Source: Pleurostoma richardsiae
Lineage: Eukaryota > Ascomycota > Sordariomycetes > Calosphaeriales > Pleurostomataceae
Assembly: GCA_030052745.1 (NCBI GenBank)
Contig: JANBVO010000029.1
Coordinates: 372,001 to 436,000, forward strand
Reading direction: 5' to 3'
DNA: 64,000 nt
Shown here: piece by piece, positions 11,604 through 23,854 of the stretch
How positions within the stretch are numbered: position 1 is the first letter of the stretch
How the letters are laid out: each line of letters opens with the position of its first letter
Notes under the pieces: generated by a model
What the model was told of the DNA's origin: nothing
Seen by the model: the letters and a program-made list of their open reading frames with translations, nothing else
The model's database searches: none
Made by a program: the position numbers and the translations under genes

Positions 11604-12422
11604 CTTTATCTTTAGCTCACTCTTGGGACGCCTTACAGACAGGTCATGAAGAAAGAATTTGACATGACAGGGGAGAGCAAATTTCCTTCTTAGACCATCT
11701 CGTTAGGTGTAAGTTGTAGGGTAGTAGCAAGTTTCTGCTGCCTAAGTGGCGTGGCATTCGACTTCACGCAAAAGTCATGCTTCAAGAATGTTATTGTACG
11801 TTTAAAGAGTCAAGATACAGGTAAATTGACCAACTGGACAGGCCAGTATGATTCGTGTTGCACGACTGCGGAGCGCTGGGCATTTCGACGCTTGACTGCT
11901 GGCCTCATCACGGAGAACTGGCACAATTATCCGCAATCCGTGACCATCCCAGGCCGCTCAGATGGACAAGGTGCTCAACATCGTACAAGAGCATACCAAA
12001 ACCAAGCCTCTGAGGAACGCAAACAGGAGGGCTCGAGTAAGGAGCATTGGCTGTCGTCGTCGGCGGCACTCGGCTGTGGCAGTCGGTCGCATACGCGTTT
12101 CATCCTCTCATTGCGCGTCGCATACGACGTAATCTTTACTCGCATTATCGAAACGGCGTCGTCAAGAGGAGGCGTCAGAGAGACAGCAGCGAACAAAAAC
12201 CCGAACGAATGATGCTGCAGCTGACGATGGCCTCACGCAGCAAGACGTCTGCCTGATGGGCAGGCACACCCGGGGATACTACTGACTTAAGTCCGCATCA
12301 GATGCAAAAAGGGGGAGGCCAGAAGAGGCAAAGGACAGGCTGGATGTCCGTAGATCGGATCTCCCGGCCAAGATGACACGGCGCGAGGTACGTAATGCGA
12401 TCCTTCGAAGGGCGCCAGCGGC

Positions 12423-12442
12423 TTATCAGATCGATCAGATAA
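12423..12442. promoter_or_regulatory. Paired GATA-factor sites (ATCWGATAA type)
   Basis: TTATCAGAT (12423-12431, which is ATCTGATAA on the minus strand) and ATCAGATAA (12434-12442) lie in opposite orientation with two bases between them. Both match the consensus known for fungal iron-responsive GATA repressors (SreA/SRE/Urbs1 type). They lie about 413 bp before the ATG of the Zn2Cys6 regulator. Binding is inferred. Confidence 0.5.
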
Positions 12443-12541
12443 TTTTATTCTGAGTCATTGCCGGGGTCTAGTCTCGGCGGACTCGCCGCCTTCTCCGAGA
12501 AGCGAGAGCGCGAGGGCGGCATTTGTGAGCGCTTAGCTAAT

Positions 12542-12583
12542 CCGAGGGGTCTCGGAGACCTCGGAACGCCGAGAAGCTCGGCG
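12542..12583. promoter_or_regulatory. Nested palindromes with CGG/CCG triplets
   Basis: CCGAGG and CCTCGG flank the perfect GGTCTCGGAGACC. Just downstream, CGCCGAG-AAG-CTCGGCG (12567-12583) is a 7-bp inverted repeat. CGG/CCG triplets in everted and inverted pairs are the usual half-sites of Zn2Cys6 proteins, so the downstream regulator may bind its own promoter. This is inference from motif content. Confidence 0.35.
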
Positions 12584-12854
12584 AACTCGCTCGCAGAAAA
12601 CAGCGCCGTCATCGCAGTCTCGCAGGGCCGGGGGGACAGAGCGAGAAAAACATCACCAGCCTCTTCTGAGCCTCAATTGACTCTCCTGCAAGTGACTCTA
12701 GCGAGGCTGACCGCCAGATATATGTATCTGCTGAGGGGCGCGACATCTCCGCCACCACGTGGGTTCCCATTTATATGCACTGGGGAGCTTCCGCGCCAAG
12801 GGCTATTACTTTAGCTGTTAATTTCGTGTGGTGGTGCGACATCTCACCAACGTC

Positions 12855-15384
12855 ATGTCGGAGCCGACGGACGAATCGCCGAGGGCAAGTCCCAGCTCGG
12901 CGGGAGACGATAGACCCGACCAGCCGCCTCGGAAGAGGCAGCGCGTGCGCCTGTCCTGCCTCGAGTGCCGCCGGAGGAAGCTCTCCTGCGACCGAGGCTA
13001 CCCTTGTGAGCGCTGCTTGAAGTCGGGCACGCCGGAGCGCTGCAACTACGAGACCCGGCCCGGCCTCGCACCTCCGAAGCCTGGCGGCCTGGGCCTGTCG
13101 CTGTCCCTGGCCAACGGCCTCAGCGACTCGCTGCTGCGCAAGGACGCTTCCAGGGAGTATGACCGCATCCGACGCCTCGAGCTTGAGGTGAGCCAGCTCA
13201 AGAACCTCCTCACCAGGGCTGTGGGCAGTGATGGTAGTCGGACTCTCGTCGAGGACTCCCCAATGGGGGAGAGGCCCGAGGACAAAGAGCCGGAGTTGGA
13301 AACAAGCCTGCCGACCTTCCTGCAGTATCATGAGTCTACCATGGACAAGGAGGAGCTGCGCTTCTTCCGTGGTAAGGAGTTCAGGACTCGGTATTTCGGG
13401 CCACATAATGCGTGCATGGCTTTCAGTTCGGTGAGCATGCCCTCCTCCTCCTCTGCCAAGGCTGTTAACAATCTTACCCCTTACTAACCAGGCTCAGCTT
13501 GCGGGCTTGTCCCCCTTCATGAAAGAGACGGCCGAAGAATGGCTGAAGCCGCTGCACATTGCGCATAGCACCAAGGACCGTAAGAAGAGGAAGGAGGAAA
13601 GGGAGCAGCAGTATCAGGAACCAGACCGGGAGCTCGAAGCATTGCTCCCCTCGAAGGAAGAGACCGACCAGTTAGTGGCAGTGTACCTTGACCAGTTCGA
13701 GCAGCTGCATCGGATTGTCCACATCCCCAGCTTCCGGCGACAGTATGAGAATTTCTGGAAGCCAGGCGAAGTTCGCTGCGCCGCCTTCACCGCTCTGATC
13801 CTGTCCATGATGTCCATCTCGGCCTGTATGCATGGGAGTAATTCACCATCCAAGTTCGTCGGCATGGTTTCATGCTCCCATCAGACGGCAGAGAACTGGA
13901 TCAAGAAGTGCGAGGCATGGCATCAGGGGCAGAGCCATAAGCATCGGCGACTGATTCACTATCAGATTGCATGCTTGCTGTATCTCGGCAAGCGAGTCAA
14001 TACGATGAAGAAGAAGCGCTTCTGGACATCTTCCGGGATCCTGGCTCGTGATGGCATAGCTCTGGGCCTGCATAGAGATCCACGCCCGATGGCGGACAAA
14101 ATATCCGTGTTCAACTCAGAGATGAGGCGGAGGCTCTGGGCAACAATCCAGGAGTTCGACTTCCAGGCTTCCTTTGACCATGGCTTGCCGACCATCATCA
14201 GCTCCTTGCATTTCGATGTTAACCCACCTAACAATCTCAACGATGAAGACTTCGACGAGGACAGCACAGACCTGCCCGCCTCGAGACCCATAACAGAGTA
14301 CACGATGTCATCATATCAGCACCTCAGCCGGCAGAGCTTGCCGCTCCGGTTAGAGCTCGGTCGCCTACTCACGGGTCCACCCGGTAATCTCGACTATGAC
14401 CAGGTCATTCGATATACGAACGATATATCGCAGGCTATTGACTCGCTGCCGTCGTGGGACACAAGTGCGAGGCCAAGCTTAGAGGACAATGATTCGGGCA
14501 AATGTCCACAATTGACGGGGAGCCAGAAGAAACCGCTCCTAGCATACACACTTCTACACATCCAGCTGCGACAGTACATCATCCCCCTGCACGAGCCGTA
14601 CCTACGCATGCGCAAGTCCAATTCGCGATACCAGTATTCCGAGATCATGTACTACAACGCGGCGCGCGACATGGTCTTGCTGCACGACCAGCTGACCCAG
14701 CAGGGGATCCGAACGCTCAACTTCCTGCGCGAGGACATGCTCACTCTGGCTGTCAACCTGTGCAACGTGACGATGCTGCAGCCGCGGGGGTCGACCAACA
14801 TGATCATGGTCAACTCGCAGCACACCATCAAGCTCATCGAGAAGTGCCTGGCCATGAAAGAGGATCGGATCCTGCGCTGCGGCAACGACGAGCCGTGGGG
14901 GTACTCAATCATGTGCGCGGCGTACGGCCTGTTGGAGGCGCACCTGGGCATCAAGGCGCCGGAGGTGGCCAAGTCGTCCTGCGCGGAACGCTTCATCCAT
15001 CTGCACTACCGCCTGCTCGCGGGCCAGGAGCCGCCTGTGTCCAGCCAGCAGTCGGAGCAGCAGCAACAGCAGCAGCAGCAGCAGGCTAAGCCGGCACCGC
15101 CCAGCGAGATAATGGAAAGGGCCAAGGTGAGTCCTTCCTCGCCGTCACGAGTGGGGTCCGACGACATTCTAACCGAGCCCCCACAGTCCGTGACGCCGTT
15201 TCCCTTCCCGCCTGCAAGTCAAGGCTCAGTAACTGGGGCAGTCGAGGTCCCCGGGACGCCATGGTGGCTTCCTACCAGCTCGGCGGAGCCGGTACCGCAG
15301 GCTGCAAATCCGGACTTTAATATGGAGTTTCTGGGGATGAATGTCAATGAGCTGTGGGCGGAGTCTTGGGAATCGCTCTACTGA
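12855..15384 (+). CDS. Zn2Cys6 fungal transcription factor with polyQ tract
   Basis: Two exons (12855-13430, 13492-15384) give 822 residues. The binuclear zinc cluster lies at residues 35-63 with Cys at 35, 38, 45, 51, 54 and 63 (C-X2-C-X6-C-X5-C-X2-C-X8-C), preceded by a basic RKRQR stretch. A heptad-like segment about residues 100-120 (RRLELEVSQLKNLL) looks like a dimerisation coiled coil. The middle region (LVAVYLDQFEQLHRIVHIPSF onward) is the fungal-specific transcription factor domain, with the RRRLWATIQEFD element typical of it. The C-terminus has nine Gln in a row and a Pro/Ser-rich, acidic end, as in activation domains. The target genes cannot be read from sequence. The start is the first ATG that leads into the cluster. 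Confidence 0.93.
15058..15084 (+). repeat. CAG/CAA tract coding nine glutamines
   Basis: A run of CAG codons interrupted by one CAA inside the regulator gene. It codes a polyglutamine tract; such tracts change length readily. Confidence 0.9.
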
Positions 15385-15971
15385 GGTTGTTTGCTTCTAG
15401 GGGCAGCTATTTGGGCGGTATTTAGCTGCACATTTGTTATTGAAAGGTATCTTTTTGCAAGTCAGATACCAGTTTTGGTCGGATCGGCGTTCGAGGATCA
15501 GGTATAGGGAGATACCACTGGTGGCTGGAGGCCTGTCTGGCGACGCTGGGCGAAGAAGGGGCTGGCGGAGAGGTGTGTGTTATCGCCAAACAACTTTCCA
15601 TCTGTCCCTGCCTCGATGGAAATCAACTTCTCTCTTCTCTTTGCCATCTTCGATACCATATCCGAGAATCTTTACCCGGAGGTATCTCATGCGTCTCCTC
15701 GGTGTCTATCTTACTGTCATCCGTGCCTGCCTCCCTCCATTGTTTATTTAGTTTGACTGTCTCTCGATCGCACCTTCTTCCCTGAGCATCGCCGGACTCT
15801 CAAAGGGGCGCCCCTTCCTCTTCACCTCACAAACCCCACCGTCAGCTCGTCCCCGTCATCTTCTCAGCTGCCATCGCGCGTCGTATCGCACACGTGAATA
15901 TCATCGAATCGAACCATGATCGCGTCGTCTTCGGCGCCAGCGCTTCTGGTGTTGAGACACTGAGAGACCGC
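15385..15971. other. Leader region of the large disordered-protein gene
   Basis: Pyrimidine-rich, with no gene of its own recognised. It probably holds the terminator of the regulator gene and the promoter and leader of the next gene. Confidence 0.4.
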
Positions 15972-18900
15972 ATGCATACCCGGCATTTTGATCTTCCAGC
16001 AGGAATGCAGCTTCGACAGTGGTTCTGTTGCGTCACCCGGCGTTACAGGGCGGCAATCCCGCACGATGAGCCCCAGGGCCTGCGCAACCCTCAACATGCT
16101 AGACTTCCCGACCAAGACCCGACGGGGGCGGCAGCGGCACGGGTGTCTCCGTCCTCAAGCCACTCCAACCCATCTTCCTTGGCCTTGACGGCACTAAGCA
16201 ACCCTCCACCGGGCCCATCGAATGACCGCGTGGAGCTGGGACAGCTTGTCGTGGAAGAGTCCGACACAGATGACGACACGTCTCCGAGCCATAAGCGTAA
16301 GGGCTCCGGGACTTTCAAGACTGCCAAGTCACGAATCCGTCAACATCTATCCCAGGACTCCCTTTCTAAGCAGAATCACACTGAGGAGCAGATCGCCCGA
16401 CGAGCAGAACTCAAGCGACTTATGCACAGGAGAATCCAGGAGGAGCTCCAGACCGAAGGTGATGGAGAAGCACAGGCCGGCGTTCCTACTGGATCAAGAG
16501 CCAACGACCATCTCCCCGGCGGTGGTCCTAGAGATAACCTAGAATTTTCAATGGTTCTTGACATTCCCGACGCCTCCGATCCGAACAGGCAGCCTGGCGA
16601 CACACCTGCTTCGGTCACTGATGCCCTCCAGATAATATCCACATCGCCTGACGGAGGTGTTACAGAACCTCTCGAGTGCCGTAGAGCTAGCTGGCCTGAA
16701 TGCATCCGGGGAGACCAGAAAGCGTCGCAGGTCGTGACGCAGCTCATTATTCGGGAACGAAGCTCCTTGCCTCAGATGCCTCCCTCTCCCGTGTTAGCTC
16801 CCGTGCGCATATCTGGTACGTATGATGCATCTTCCCTAGCATCATGGCGTCTCTCAATCGTCCCGCATTCACTCCGTACTCGGGACAATTCTCCAAACTG
16901 CCAGAGATTCCCTCTATCGGAGTCTGGCCTTGGTCAATCTCCAATGGATCTCTGGCTCAGATGTCAGGGTCTCGGGAGGTCCAGGTCTTCATCCAGAGAA
17001 CGATTGCGTTACAACGGTGTTCCTGTCCACACAACAACTGTCAGGGCGCCACTCAAGAGATACTTCTCAAGCCAGGACATCAAATATCAAGATGCTGACG
17101 GCCTACATACTCCACTTCGGAGGAAGACACAAGGTGGGAACAACCATCAAGGGCTACATAATGGAATATGCCCAAAGCATCCAGAATCGCCTGAATGTTC
17201 TGCGAGCACAGACACAGTCGAACGTAATGGGTCAACGTCCACCAACAGACTTTTAGTGAGCCAATATCGACACGATCTGCCAAGCGCTCCCGATCCCCAG
17301 CAAGATACTCCACGACAGGAGGTGACGGCTAGTTGTCTCGCTCCCCAGATCCTTGATTCACCGTCATCCATCTACTCCTCCGCAGAAGACGATATACAAA
17401 GCATTCCAGCTACCTCAGCTATGGATCCCAAGTACGATTCATCGGCGCCAAGGGCTTTGGTTTCACCTAGATTCCCCAGTCTCAAGTGTAAGTCCTGACT
17501 CGAATCATTTGACTTCTTAACTAACCCGACGTTCAGCGACCGACGACAGCCGCGATTTTGTTCAACTTGCAGGATCTCAGAGCAGGCCTTACCAAGCTCC
17601 CCCGGCGGGTATCTCTTCCCAGAGCCTCCCACTCCCAGAACCCGGCCAAACCACGACTGAGGCGTCCTCGGAGGCGTCAAGCCTGCGACAGCGGGAAGCA
17701 GGATTAAGAACCATTGAGAAACGGTTTGGAAGCGCTCGCATGAGGGAAGAAGGGACAAGTCCCGTGGTTAGCAAATTTCGCGAGGAGTTCGACAGCCCTG
17801 AAACAGCGCCCATCTATCATAGACCCTCAGTCTTTTCTAAATTATACCGATCTATTCCTAAGACGGCCAAATTGCTCTCGCCGAGAAGTTTCGATGGCAC
17901 GAGCTCTGATCACACATCCGCAAAGCACCTCGATCCTCGCGGATGGGCTCAGAATGTGCTGACCCGAAGTCGTTCAAGACTGAGCGAGGCGTCTCATGCA
18001 CACAAGGATCAGCTACAGCACCCAAGCAACAGGACACCGATTGTGTTGAGTAGAACCGATTCCGGGCTCAGTGAAGCATCACACATCGAAGCTCCTCCGA
18101 TATCTCTTCATCCGCAGGGCACAATCAGTAGAACACAATCTAGAACACATTCTAGGTTCAGCGATAGATCCCGCCCGGGCCAGTCACCTATTCCTTTCCC
18201 CCGGCAAGTGAACACAGACACAAGCACTATGGACATGTGGCGGCAAGCCATCAGGGCAGAAGCTCGGGAGCGGGAAGAGATAACCCAGCATCGAAGGAGC
18301 TTGTCGAGATGTACGGGGTGGCTCGGTCTTCAACTGCCAGAATCGGGTCATGCTGCCCATCTCCACTCCAAGAGTACTCCACGAAGCAGCATTAGCTGCA
18401 GGCGTCATGACACCACAGAGGGAGGTGCTTACTCTCCTAAGAGCTCTCGATCTCCGCCCAAGGAGGACGAGGAAGCATTTCGCGAGTCACTTCAGAGATC
18501 AAATCGTGTTCTCGAAGACTGGTCACGAGTAATTCAAGAACAGGAAGTTAGTGTAAATTCTCGAAGCGTCCCGGCAACATCGCGAACTACGCCTTCATAT
18601 AGGCAAGCAAGAGTTCCAGAATCATGGACCAGATTCCCTTCCCATTCTCGCGACGAGCGTATTGGAGCCGCCGGCCCTGCCGACCATGTCATTCCCAAGG
18701 ATTTTGCCGCCAAAAACTATTCGATACCCTGTCAGATTGGATGGGAAACGGATAAGAGCTCTGGAACTGGCCCAAGCCCGCTTACCCAAGCTCGTCGTTC
18801 TTTCTCCCAGAAAGTGGGAAAGAAGGTGAAGGCAAGATTATCCAGTATTATCCCACGAAGGACGTCGGTGCCTGCAGACAAGACTACGATTGGTGCTCGG

Positions 18901-19677
18901 CGCAGTAGTGTTCAATTTGCTGGTAGGCTCGATTACCCCGAGCTTGAGCTACTCCCAATGGAAGGTGGATTGAGGGAACGGCGAGCTCTGGAAGACGAAA
19001 TGGAAAGCATGAAAGGTGTACCGTCGTTATCGAGGAGGGCATCCGAGCAGAAAGCTGCCGCCGCTGGGGACAGATCGAGTCTCTCTGTGAAGATGGCCGG
19101 AATACTCCGCCATGACGGCGCCTTGGACACAGAGACATCCAAGATGAGGTCGGCAACTGATGTCCATGTGCCTAAGTTTAGCACGTTTGCCCACTTGACA
19201 CCAAATATCGCACCAGATTCATATCGGCAAACTAGTGCGACGCACACGATGGCATCCACGACAACCTCTATCGACAGGTATGCCACGCCAATGAGTCGTC
19301 TGTCCTTGGCCAGTGAAGCGTCATCATGTCTGGACAAAGTAACATTGGGCGAGGGGCACATGGTATCCATTTCCGACATTGCCTCTGTGGAAATCGAGAC
19401 GGCATCACTAAGGAGGGTGAAGTCGATGGCTCCTCCCATCGTGGTGGATGCCAGTCCAAGCAGGCAAAGGAAGTTTACAACGGCACCTCACTCGGGAGAC
19501 ATCCCGTTAAATGTGATGACTCGCAGTTCCTGGTCAGCTGCAGGTGCGCAGACGACTATGGAAGCAGGGAAGGAGAACATCAGACGGTCAGTCGTCCACA
19601 AGGCAAAATCCCACGACCAGACGGGCGGACGAGTCGACCTACGCGCTTTTATGGGCCCTCCGACAGCAAGAGCATAA
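15972..19677 (+). CDS. Large disordered protein of unknown function
   Basis: Two exons (about 15972-17487 and 17537-19677) give about 1,218 residues from the first in-frame ATG. The frame stays open for 3.7 kb, which together with the clean GTAAGT...CAG intron supports a real gene. The product is rich in Ser, Pro, Arg and acidic residues and contains many basic-Ser motifs (SRSRLSEAS, RRSLSR, RRTSVP) that would suit basophilic kinases. No globular domain, signal peptide or membrane segment is seen. Repeats of the form 'RSRLSEAS / DSGLSEAS / RSRFSDRS' occur at about residues 625-700. The N-terminal limit is uncertain because the frame stays open upstream of 15972 to about 15894 without an ATG, and another exon could exist. 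I do not recognise the family. Confidence 0.65.
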
Positions 19678-20829
19678 TAGGTGATGTTTTTGTATCGTTA
19701 AGTGGAAAACAGGAGGGTTTTGGGTTTAAAACGCCTGGGACGGGACACAGTCTTGCATCAAGGGCCAAGTTGGAGCAGCCGGTTATATTAATATTCTATG
19801 AATGGGCGTTCGATTCGAGGACGGGATGGGACGCATTCATTATTACAGGCACTGTGCAATTGATACAATCGCGATAAGTGACTGCTACTCCTGCGGGATA
19901 CTTTTCCACAACTCAATCACTGCCCAGGTGTTACAAATAATTTCAGCCTACTTCTCCAGCCGGTTCGTCCGGGATAAGCTAGGCTACCAAATCTGGATGA
20001 CACGGCACGCGTATCTCTCGGTGAGAAAATGGTCACATCGGTCCTTGTGCAACCGTAAGCGGTTCTCAGCCCTACCGATCACTGCTCCATACGGCACGGA
20101 TTATGGACCCTTAAGGGATCTCCGCAGACGCGGACATCTTATTGGCTTCACACCCCCTTCAGCTACGGCGAGCCAACCGGGTGAGACTGAGGCGTCAGCT
20201 TAGGGGGAGCGGTATCCCGGCCAGCGATGTCGATATTGAGTCTCGTTTTGCGAGGGCTCGGTCTCCTTTATCTTCGAGCCTGCCCCCGTTTCGTTTTGGG
20301 AGCTGAAATGCCCCAAATGTGGCGTTCATGCTTGTCATTCCCGGAGCCGTGGGTAAGCAGCAGTGCCTATCCAGCGCCCATGTGACACTCCTGCGTAAAC
20401 TCGCTCCGGCCAACCAAGTGCACGGGATTCTCTGCGAACTGAATTGACGAGCCCCTGCTGGTGGCAGCTACGTAAGCAGCATATTAAGGGTCTTCGTATC
20501 TGGTCGTGTGCCGTTGGTTTCTCGAGTAGGGGGTGGGATCCTGCGAGGCTTTTGTGGCGGAGGCTGATGCTCGTCTTCATATCTCCTTTCTCAGCACCAG
20601 GCTGCTCTCTGACGTCCTATTGATGGCGTGCCATGGCTCCCTGTCTCACCCATGGCGTCTGTAGTGGGCAACGCTTTCGTTACACAAGGGCCAAGGATGG
20701 AGGACGTATAAGAGAGCCAAGCCTTGGCCGAATCCTATCCCGAGTGGTCTGCTCAGCATTCGGACTCCATTGTCCTCAGATCATCGCTATCGAAGACGAT
20801 TTGTGTAGCCGCCAAGGAAAGTTGTCGTC
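19678..20829. other. Intergenic, laccase promoter side
   Basis: No gene recognised. The stretch just before 20830 should hold the promoter of the multicopper oxidase gene. Confidence 0.4.
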
Positions 20830-23325
20830 ATGGGGCTGATACACATTTGTCTGGATATTCTCTACTCCGTCGCAACCTTCACCCCCTTTAACCCCTGGAC
20901 CGAGGTGGCACAGAAGCCTTTCCTCGAGGACTCTTCTCAAAGTCCTTTGTTATCCCCGCCCTCAACTCCGGTGACCTTCCACCCTGAGGGGTCTTCACCT
21001 GGTTTCACTTGCGTATACCCGGAATTGGAGAAGCAGGGATGGATCTCGTGTAACACTGAGACCACACGCGATTGCTGGCTGCGGGATCCTGCCTCGGTGT
21101 ACTCGGACTACTCGCAGATCGACATCAACACAGACTGTAAGAGAGGAAAATGAGATAATGTCCGAATATGGCTAATTCCTTCTAGACGAGAATCCCGATG
21201 ACACGCCCCAAGGGATCACACGAGAAGTAGGTTTGGACTACGCCTATCATGCGAACATGTAGGCAGGCTGATACGAAGAACAGTACTGGCTCAACGTCAC
21301 TGGGGATGTCGAGGTAAGAACTAGGCAGTGCTCAGGTCCATCAAGAAGTGCTTCTAACCTCCTCCAGGTCACAGCAGATGGCTTCCTCAAGACCAGCGGC
21401 AAGACATTCAACGATACCTATCCCGGCCCTCTGCTCGAGGCGTGCTGGGGTGATGAGCTCGTCATCCACATCACCAATTTGAACGAGGAAAACGGGACTA
21501 CGATACACTGGCATGGCATCAGGCAACTCAACACCAATCAGATGGACGGAGTGAATGGCGTTACTCAGTGTCCTATTGCGTATAACGACACTTTTACTTA
21601 CAAGTTTAAGGCCCTGCAGTATGGCCATACTTGGTATCACAGCCACTATTCCCTCCAGGTGAGTGACAGTGGCATGAAATGCAATCTCCTCGCTCCCTGC
21701 TGCTTGGGAAACACCGGCTACAACTAACAATGCATCTCAGTATTCCGATGGGATGGCTGGCCCACTGATTATCCATGGACCGTCGAGCGGGAACTGGGAC
21801 ATCGACGTGGGCCCGATCCTCATTCAGGACTATGTTCACGACTCGGCCTTCGTCCGATACGATATGGAGAAGACTGCCTTTGCTGAAGCTGACAGCATTG
21901 TAGTGAATGGCACCGGCCACGATCCGAAGACAGGCACGGGTGCATACTTTGAGACCAGTTTCACTCGAGGGAAGAAACATCTTCTACGGCTCATCAACGG
22001 GTCCGCTGGGACTCATTACATCTTCTCGATTGACAACCACAACATGACGGTGATTGCGAACGACCTTGTTCCCATTGAACCGTACAATACATCCTCCCTG
22101 AGTATCGGGATAGGTGAGCACTAAGCACTCCACCTCGGGTCCGCTTCGCTAATATCCCTCTAGGTCAACGCTACATGGTAGTGGTTGACGCGAATCAAGA
22201 GCCTGGAGAGTACTGGATCCGGACGCATCCCGCCACTGGCTGCAATGCATTTACTGGACAGTGGAAAGGCGGCAATCCGGGAATCTTCAACGACACATTC
22301 GAGCCCTTCAACGTCACGACAGGCATCATCCGGTATGCCTCCGCTGACGGCTCTGTGCCCACGGGGACGGCCGCCTTGCCTGACCCGACTACCACCCCAC
22401 ATAACTACTCGCGGGCCTGCCTCGACGAACCTTACGAGAGTCTCCGGCCCAAAGTCCCATGGTATATCGACCGGCACCCCCAGAACAACATCAGCGAGAG
22501 CCGCTTCACCGCCGCGCACCAGCTGACTCCCGACGAGCCGGGGAACTACACACATTGGATGCTGACGCCGGATTTCCTTTGGCTGGATTTTGGCAATCCG
22601 ACGCTGCTCAACCTCGACGCGCCCAATCCAAGTCCGAACTTCAGGATTGTTCAAGGTGACTATGAACAACGAAATCGAGACTACGCTGGACTACGAAGGC
22701 TGACGAGGAGAAATCCACCAGATAATTTTACCAGTGGCTACGTTTTCATGATCATCGAGGCAGCCATTAACTCCCCTACAATTCCGGACACAAGCGTACC
22801 GAAACGTACGTCGTTCTCCCCTTTTCCCTATCCCTATAGATCGCTCGTGACTCCTCTTAATAACATGATGGTCCTCCTCAGTCAGCCATCCGCTCCACTG
22901 GCACGGCAGCGACGTGGTCGTGCTCGCCCAGAACAGCACGCCCTTCGACAACAAGACGAGCTATAGCACCTTCAATTTCAACAATCCACCTCGTCGCGAC
23001 GTGGTCCTGCTGCCCGCCGGCGGGTACATTGCCGTCGCCTTTAGGCCCGACAACCCTGGGGTGTGGCTTGTCCATTGTCACATCGCATGGCATGCGAGTG
23101 CTGGTGAGTGATTCATCGCAAGATTTACAATGGGAATGAAGTCTGTGCTGTGGAGCGTGTGTACTGACCTTGAGGATAGGTCTCGGTCTACAGATCATCC
23201 AAGGGGGAGACGATATCGTCCCGAGCCTAGGGCCAGGCGCTCTGGATGAGACGGTTAGGGTGTGCGACAACTGGAATAAATATAATGGCGTCCACCCTGT
23301 CGCCCAGGATGACTCGGGCATCTAG
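20830..23325 (+). CDS. Laccase-like multicopper oxidase
   Basis: Eight exons (20830-21136, 21186-21226, 21284-21313, 21368-21658, 21741-22113, 22164-22805, 22882-23103, 23180-23325) give 683 residues. All four copper-ligand motifs of multicopper oxidases are present: HWHG (first cupredoxin domain), [16 protein letters not shown] and [11 protein letters not shown]. These bind the T1 copper and the T2/T3 trinuclear site, so the enzyme should oxidise phenols or similar substrates with reduction of O2 to water. A hydrophobic stretch near the N-terminus may be a signal or anchor. Many Asn-X-Ser/Thr sites fit a secreted glycoprotein. The position before HCH is Val rather than the usual residue. In exon 6 the region about 22655-22730 matches the family poorly, so a splice or frame irregularity there is possible. 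Substrate cannot be assigned. Confidence 0.88.
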
Positions 23326-23723
23326 TTCAGGACGGTGATGGCGGTGTTGTGGGTTAGGATGCCTGTGATAGACCGTTGGAGCAGCCGTGTTTGAGATTAG
23401 AAAGCTGGCGCGCCCAGGGACATTAAGTACAATGGGCTGTCAGGGAGATGCTTGGTATCGCGGTACGGAATGGCTGCTTCCTGTAGGCAGAAGTCGTTGC
23501 TGTAGAGAATGACACATGTAGAACTCTAGTCATATTGGGAGGCTAAAGCCTCCGAGTACGAGAAAAGACAAAGAAGCGGATTACTTCCTACGTGAAATAT
23601 CAATATTGACTGGAGTTGGGAGGTTTTGAGGTTGCGGTCATGTTATGGGTCATTCCCCACTTCTCTTGAAGGTCATATGGGAAACTTTAGTGCCATTTCC
23701 TTTCAACAAACAGGCTCGTAAGC
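23326..23723. other. Spacer between laccase and tRNA-Lys
   Basis: Laccase 3' trailer and tRNA flank; nothing else recognised. Confidence 0.4.
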
Positions 23724-23822
23724 GCCTTGCTAGCTCAATCGGTAGAGCGTGAGACTCTTAATTCTCCCGTTCTGGGGTATCAGGATATCTCAAGGTTGTG
23801 GGTTCGACCCCCACGTAGGGCT
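23724..23822 (+). tRNA. tRNA-Lys(CTT) with 26-nt intron
   Basis: The mature sequence is identical to the tRNA at 3315-3414: same acceptor, D, anticodon (CTT) and T arms. The intron (23761-23786) lies at the same position after the anticodon but differs in sequence and is one base shorter. The ten bases after the tRNA (TCAATTCCCT) are shared with the first copy. Confidence 0.95.
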
Positions 23823-23847
23823 CAATTCCCTGCGCAGAAGAGTAGAA

Positions 23848-23854
23848 TTTTTTT
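23848..23854 (+). terminator. Pol III terminator of second tRNA-Lys
   Basis: Seven T residues 26 nt after the tRNA, with a second T run at 23859-23863. Confidence 0.7.

Larger units (their letters stand above)
11604..12854. other. Promoter region of the Zn2Cys6 regulator, otherwise empty
   Basis: No coding signal. The right half (12420-12620) holds two iron-GATA consensus sites and nested CGG/CCG palindromes, listed separately. Frames in 11751-12256 are unconvincing. Confidence 0.5.

Noticed and set aside
15894-15971. Earlier start for the large disordered protein
   Set aside because: The frame is open but has no ATG before 15972; a GTG start is not expected in a fungal nuclear gene.
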